Below, one piece after another: positions 43,069-46,920 of a DNA stretch of 46,920 nt. The notes beneath the pieces are model-generated. The model had not been told where the DNA came from. It made no database searches and saw nothing but the letters and a program-made list of their open reading frames with translations. The number at the start of each line of letters is the position of its first letter. Positions within the stretch are counted from its first letter, which is position 1. The stretch covers positions 1 to 46,920 of the forward strand of contig JAFSJX010000104.1 of NCBI GenBank assembly GCA_017449285.1, read 5' to 3'. Position numbers and translations under genes: made by a program. Origin of the DNA: Treponema sp. (GTDB lineage: Bacteria; Spirochaetota; Spirochaetia; Treponematales; Treponemataceae).

Positions 43069-43922
43069 ACAGCGTACTTAATTCCATGCTCGAACGATAC
43101 GAATGCAGGACGACAGAAGACTACAAGAACGCACTCAAAGAAATCATTCAGGAAGTCGCACTGTGCGGACTTTCGCGCGGGGACTTTTTTAAGACGGCAG
43201 CGTTTTACGGCGGAACTGCCCTGCGCATTTTTTACGGACTTGACCGCTTCAGCGAGGACATGGATTTTTCTCTCTGCGCCCCCGACCCTGATTTTGCGCT
43301 TTCCGCATACTTCCCGTTTTTGCAGGAAGAACTTGCCGCCGCAGGATTTACGCTCACCGTGGAGCAAAAAATCAAGTCAAAGGAAAGCGACGTGCAATCC
43401 GCATTCAGCAAAGGAGAGACGGTTATCCAGCTTCTGAACATTGCGCCGATTGAACCGCCCGTCGCAGGGGTCGCAAGCGGGGAGCAGGTCAAAATCAAAT
43501 TTGAAATCGACACAAATCCGCCCGCCGCCGCAACGTATGAGACAAAATACGCGCTGCTTCCGATTCCGTTTGCCGTCAAGATGTATGATGAGCCGTCGCT
43601 CTTTGCGGGAAAACTGCATGCCGTTCTGTGCCGCGCATGGAAGAACCGTGTAAAAGGGCGCGATTTTTATGATTTGGTGTGGTATCTTTCGCGGCGCACA
43701 AAGCCGAACCTCGCTCATCTGCAAAAACGGCTGGAACAGAGCGGACGCTGGAATCCCGCCGAAATGCTTACGACAGACGCGCTCAAAACGCTTTTGTGCG
43801 ACCGCTTTGCGCAGATTGATTTTGAGGCGGCAAAAAAAGACGTGATGCCGTTCATTCAGGATTCACGCAAACTGGATTTGTGGGGAGCAGAATTTTTTTG
43901 TGCGATTGTACAGGAAATCTGA
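43065..43922 (+). CDS. abiEii: AbiEii-family nucleotidyltransferase toxin (285 residues)
   Basis: Toxin of the AbiE system. Family members are nucleotidyltransferases that block growth, with tRNA modification shown for related MenT toxins, and give abortive phage defence. The polymerase-beta-like signature is clear: YGGTALRIFYGLDRFSEDMD (about residues 47-66) with the paired aspartates in EDMDFSL. The third motif region is VKIKFEIDTNPP, and the C-terminal family motif is KGRDFYDLVWYL. All key motifs look intact, so the toxin is probably active. The ATG at 43065 overlaps the antitoxin stop and has GGGAGG 5 nt before it. The in-frame earlier start at 42996 would lie inside the antitoxin gene. 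Confidence 0.88.
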   Translation: MNSVLNSMLERYECRTTEDYKNALKEIIQEVALCGLSRGDFFKTAAFYGGTALRIFYGLDRFSEDMDFSLCAPDPDFALSAYFPFLQEELAAAGFTLTVEQKIKSKESDVQSAFSKGETVIQLLNIAPIEPPVAGVASGEQVKIKFEIDTNPPAAATYETKYALLPIPFAVKMYDEPSLFAGKLHAVLCRAWKNRVKGRDFYDLVWYLSRRTKPNLAHLQKRLEQSGRWNPAEMLTTDALKTLLCDRFAQIDFEAAKKDVMPFIQDSRKLDLWGAEFFCAIVQEI

Positions 43923-43977
43923 ATGATTTTTTATAAAAAGTCAGTTCATTTGTACCGAACATACATAAGACGACACT

Positions 43978-44235
43978 ATGTGTATTGCACGCAAAAAAGA
44001 ACAATGGTATCTTTTTCGCATGGATTATGCTCCCACAGCCGCCGAAATGACAATTGTTAGGTTCTTAATACATCAGCCGAAATTCGCGGCAAAAAGAACC
44101 GAACTAGAAGCCCTTTTCCCTGAGCAAAAGACAGCCCTCTATGCCGTTGAAGGCTGTCTTGCAAAAAAATTCATGCGGGAAGATTTCGTCCTTAACAAAC
44201 TCGTCCTCACGCCGCTGGGAAAGAGATTGGTTTAG
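43978..44235 (+). CDS. Small winged-helix-like protein of unknown function (85 residues)
   Basis: I do not recognise a family. The pattern of two helices, a longer helix and a C-terminal hairpin (AAEMTIVRFLIHQP; KRTELEALFP; KTALYAVEGCLAKKFMRED; LNKLVLTPLGKRLV) resembles a small winged helix-turn-helix, with TPLG typical of the wing end. The ATG at 43978 has no good ribosome-binding site; a second ATG at 44020 begins just before the first helix and is an equally good start. It lies 55 nt after the toxin gene on the same strand and could belong to the same unit. It converges with the CotH gene, the stops being 4 nt apart. Confidence 0.45.
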   Translation: MCIARKKEQWYLFRMDYAPTAAEMTIVRFLIHQPKFAAKRTELEALFPEQKTALYAVEGCLAKKFMREDFVLNKLVLTPLGKRLV

Positions 44236-44239
44236 TGCC

Positions 44240-46920
44240 CTATTCTGACAATGCGGTAATTTGCGTATTAAGCCAAGTCAACCGGCTCGAAAACCAATTC
44301 TCTGCATCCGCAATATCTTCGCTGACGGTCTTATATGTAATGCCGTATTTTTCTGCATCTAACTTACGCGCAATGTTTAAGCCTTCCTCCGTCTCTGCCG
44401 CGAATGCATTCAAGTCAGTTTTTATGTCCGCCCAAACAGAATCTTTTACATCTGCCCATTTTTGCTTATATTGAGCAACGAATGCTTTGTTGGTGTTAGC
44501 AAATAAAAATGGAAAGAAAAAACCTTTCACAATGTGAATATTAGACCATGCTTCATTCATAGAATAAATAGTATCAAAATCCCATGGAGTTTCCATCTGT
44601 AATTTACTCGTATCCGTTTGATCATATTTTGAGAGATAAATATTCGAGCCAGCCCAATCTTTTGAGCCAAGAATATCATGTGCAATCAGCCATTTAGCAA
44701 AGGAATCCACATCGATATAAGATTCGTATGTACCATCCGAAAGAGTATTCCATGCCGTATTCACATAATCTTTAATATACTCAAAATTCTCATCTCCTTC
44801 CGCAATATCACCATCGGTATCAGGGTATTTAAAAGTATATTTCCAACTCGCTTTCATACTGTCTTCTGTTTCAAAATACAAATCTTCGTTCCACCAATAT
44901 GCATCTCTTTCAATGATAAAACCATTTTTTTTCACATTAATCCGACAATCCGCACGCTCTATTGATTCTATCAGCATATACACCCCACGATATGTTCCGT
45001 TCATCAAAACATCAACATAGTCATATGTAGGTGTCCACGCAAATCCAACTTTATCCGCCACTTTTAGACCAACTTTTGTTTTCAGAGATGTCGCATCCCT
45101 TAACAAAATCCAATTTTTATCTGAATGGTCATTAACATCATCTCGCTTATGTTTAAGCAAGTCCGCTTTTTTCTGTAATTTTAATTTGTAGGGTTTCTTA
45201 ATGCCATAGGCACTTGTGTTACCTCGAATTTTTATAGTAAGACCTGATGTTTTCGCTATATAGTCACCACTATCATATACTGTCTCATTTCCTCTAGTCA
45301 TAATCATTCTCGCAGGAACTTTTGTTGCGTTAGTAATACCGGCACCCCATCCCGTTGGTGATGCTTTATAATCGCAAGTCGGCTCTTCTCCATTAACGGT
45401 TGTTATCGTCAGTAGCGGCAGCCCCGTACATGCCACAGTCACAATGTCGCTGAAAGATGCCGCGCTTTTAATACTCTCGCCGTCCTCTGCTGAAAGAATG
45501 GTCGTGGCTACACAGTAATAATAGTGGATTCCCCGCTCGGTATAAAACGGAGTTGTCAGGGTTTGTGTTGTTGCCCCGATGACGGGTATGCCCGTGTCTG
45601 TCGTGCCGTCCGTACTCTGATACCATCTGTATGACACGTTTCCCTGTGCGGACTCCGCCTCGCAAGAAATTTCTATGTGCTGATTGTATGGCGCGACATT
45701 CAACGCGGGTGGCTGCTTGGTAAAGGCAGGAGCAGAGACAACATTTTTCAGGTATATAGCATCAAACCATGCCGTACCGGTCTGAACGGAAGCCAATTTC
45801 GTTCCGCCATCGCCATTGTCATCTATCGTATTCGTGACGATACAATAATATCCTGTTTTTCCAAGTTCCTGCACCCTTACGATGAGCCTTGCATTTGTTT
45901 CACCTTCAATGGCAGTTCCTGCTGTCTGCCCGTCCGGAACGGAGTACCACTGATATGTCAAAATTCCATCGTCTGCCGCGTAGGCGTTTACGGAGAATGC
46001 CTGTATCGCCGGAATCACCACGGTAGCATCTTTGGGCTGCATTTTGATAACGGGCTTTTGAACGTCAACTTGTTCTACAGTTATCTTTGCTGAGTTTGAA
46101 AGCACGTAGTCTGTTTTCACTCCGCCGTCTCCGTTGTCTGTGATTGTGCTGGTCACCACGCAGTAGAACTCCGCCGAGCCGACCTTTTCCGCCACAGCAT
46201 CATACGCAGATTCTGTCGCGCCCTCGATGGCTGCCGTTTTGTCGTCTTCGGTCTTGTACCACTGGTAGGAGAGTTTGCCGCCGTCTGTTGAATATGCCAA
46301 GACTATGAGCGTCGTTTTTTCGGGAACATGCAGAGAAACGTCTTTGAGTTCTGTAAGGATGACCGGCTTCTGAACGTCGATGCGGCTTACCGTCACCTTC
46401 GCTGAATTTGACCGCGCGGTCGCCGTCTTTGTTCCGCCGTCTCCGTTGTCTGTGATTGTGTTGGTCACCACGCAGTAGAATTCCGCCGAGCCGACCTTTT
46501 CCGCCACGACATCATACGCAGATTCTGTCGCGCCCTCGATGGCTGCCGTTTTGTCGTCTTCGGTCTTGTACCACTGGTAGGAGAGCGTGCCGCCGTCGGT
46601 CGCGTATGCGGAAACCGTGAGCGTGGCCTTTTCGGGTACGTGCAGCGCGACATCTTCCAGCGTCGTGAGGATGACCGGCTTCTGAACGTCGATGCGGCTT
46701 ACCGTCACCTTCGCTGAATTTGACCGCGCGGTCGCCGTCTTTGTGCCGCCGTCTCCGTTGTCTGCGATTGTGTTGGTCACCACGCAGTAGAACTCCGCCG
46801 AGCCGACCTTTTCCGCCGTGACGGTGCATGAGGACTTCGTCTCGCCCGCTATCGCCGTGTCCGTGCCGTCCTCAGTCTTGTGCCACTGGTAGGACAGCGT
46901 TCCTTTGTCTGCTGAGTATG
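44240..46920 (-). CDS. CotH-kinase protein with N-terminal Ig-like repeats (5' end outside window)
   Basis: Predicted surface or secreted protein; about 890 C-terminal residues are visible and the frame runs open to the window edge. The first part holds at least five Ig-like modules of about 104 residues with S-Y-Q-W-Y-K and F-Y-C-V-V-T-N-T cores, the first three nearly identical. From about 45420 downwards comes a complete CotH domain: LTIKIRGNTSAYGIKKPYKL, KNWILLRDATSLKTKVGLKV, VDVLMNGTYRGVYMLIESIE, NGFIIERDAYW and the WDFDTIYSMN motif with its paired aspartates. CotH proteins are atypical protein kinases, known from Bacillus spore coats and also found attached to repeats or cellulosomal modules in gut bacteria. 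The target here is unknown. No terminator is evident; it converges with the 85-residue gene. Confidence 0.9.
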   Translation of the reverse strand, partial: YSADKGTLSYQWHKTEDGTDTAIAGETKSSCTVTAEKVGSAEFYCVVTNTIADNGDGGTKTATARSNSAKVTVSRIDVQKPVILTTLEDVALHVPEKATLTVSAYATDGGTLSYQWYKTEDDKTAAIEGATESAYDVVAEKVGSAEFYCVVTNTITDNGDGGTKTATARSNSAKVTVSRIDVQKPVILTELKDVSLHVPEKTTLIVLAYSTDGGKLSYQWYKTEDDKTAAIEGATESAYDAVAEKVGSAEFYCVVTSTITDNGDGGVKTDYVLSNSAKITVEQVDVQKPVIKMQPKDATVVIPAIQAFSVNAYAADDGILTYQWYSVPDGQTAGTAIEGETNARLIVRVQELGKTGYYCIVTNTIDDNGDGGTKLASVQTGTAWFDAIYLKNVVSAPAFTKQPPALNVAPYNQHIEISCEAESAQGNVSYRWYQSTDGTTDTGIPVIGATTQTLTTPFYTERGIHYYYCVATTILSAEDGESIKSAASFSDIVTVACTGLPLLTITTVNGEEPTCDYKASPTGWGAGITNATKVPARMIMTRGNETVYDSGDYIAKTSGLTIKIRGNTSAYGIKKPYKLKLQKKADLLKHKRDDVNDHSDKNWILLRDATSLKTKVGLKVADKVGFAWTPTYDYVDVLMNGTYRGVYMLIESIERADCRINVKKNGFIIERDAYWWNEDLYFETEDSMKASWKYTFKYPDTDGDIAEGDENFEYIKDYVNTAWNTLSDGTYESYIDVDSFAKWLIAHDILGSKDWAGSNIYLSKYDQTDTSKLQMETPWDFDTIYSMNEAWSNIHIVKGFFFPFLFANTNKAFVAQYKQKWADVKDSVWADIKTDLNAFAAETEEGLNIARKLDAEKYGITYKTVSEDIADAENWFSSRLTWLNTQITALSE
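45835..46920 (-). repeat. Near-identical 312-bp tandem repeats within the CotH gene
   Basis: Landmark CCG of CCGTTGTCTG occurs at 46131, 46443 and 46755, a spacing of exactly 312 bp (104 codons). Over long stretches the copies differ by only single bases, for example in the segment encoding E-K-V-G-S-A-E-F-Y-C. A fourth, more diverged unit lies at about 45835-46146, and a variant unit (KTEDGTDTAIAGETKSSCTV) runs into the window edge. The near identity contrasts with the diverged repeats of the giant gene and points to recent or ongoing homogenisation. Confidence 0.85.

Noticed and set aside
45835..46920. Regular repeats considered as a CRISPR-like array
   Set aside because: The period is 312 bp, the repeats are in frame and coding, and there are no short unique spacers.

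Overview
The window looks like chromosomal DNA of a host-associated Treponema (Spirochaetes). The evidence is a class I lysyl-tRNA synthetase, a P83/100-family exported protein, several spirochaete-style lipoproteins, a TAXI-type TRAP transporter and very long Ig-repeat surface proteins. This is inferred from gene content; the species cannot be named from what I can see. No tRNA, rRNA, CRISPR array or complete insertion sequence was recognised.

Region 1 (1-990): two tandem C-terminal pieces of a PD-(D/E)XK nuclease/transposase (Rpn) family protein, followed by an unrecognised 76-residue minus-strand gene with its own promoter. That gene lies between two 27-bp copies (26/27 identical) of the last nine codons of the next gene. 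Region 2 (963-23645, minus): one uninterrupted gene for a lipoprotein of about 7,560 residues. It is built from some fifty Ig-like modules arranged in a higher-order repeat of about 1.9-2.4 kb and ends in a different, propeller-like C-terminal region. Region 3 (23.8-29.8 kb, minus): a two-gene unit encoding a 1,524-residue double 2-hydroxyacyl-CoA dehydratase activase and an exported protein of unknown function.

Region 4 (29.9-33.2 kb, plus): a TAXI TRAP transporter, with the fused permease first and the lipoprotein substrate-binding subunit second under its own promoter. Region 5 (33.2-38.6 kb): an unrecognised lipoprotein diverging from a SAM methyltransferase, then an ACT-domain protein with a MATE transporter (minus) diverging from an NfeD/SPFH membrane pair (plus). 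Region 6 (38.6-42.5 kb): the P83/100 protein (minus), a small exported protein with barrel-like features (plus) and class I lysyl-tRNA synthetase (minus). Region 7 (42.5-44.2 kb, plus): an AbiE type IV toxin-antitoxin pair whose antitoxin lacks its usual N-terminal DNA-binding part, plus an 85-residue protein. Region 8 (44.2 kb to the window end, minus): a 5'-truncated CotH-kinase protein with near-identical 312-bp Ig-like repeats.

Two themes stand out. First, two very different Ig-repeat cell-surface proteins lie at either end of the window; both repeat arrays should be able to change length by recombination. Second, four genes (TRAP permease, ACT protein, NfeD, lysyl-tRNA synthetase) lack a Shine-Dalgarno site and have a -10 box only 6-9 nt before the start codon, which suggests leaderless mRNAs. 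The neighbouring SD-bearing genes have separate upstream promoters.
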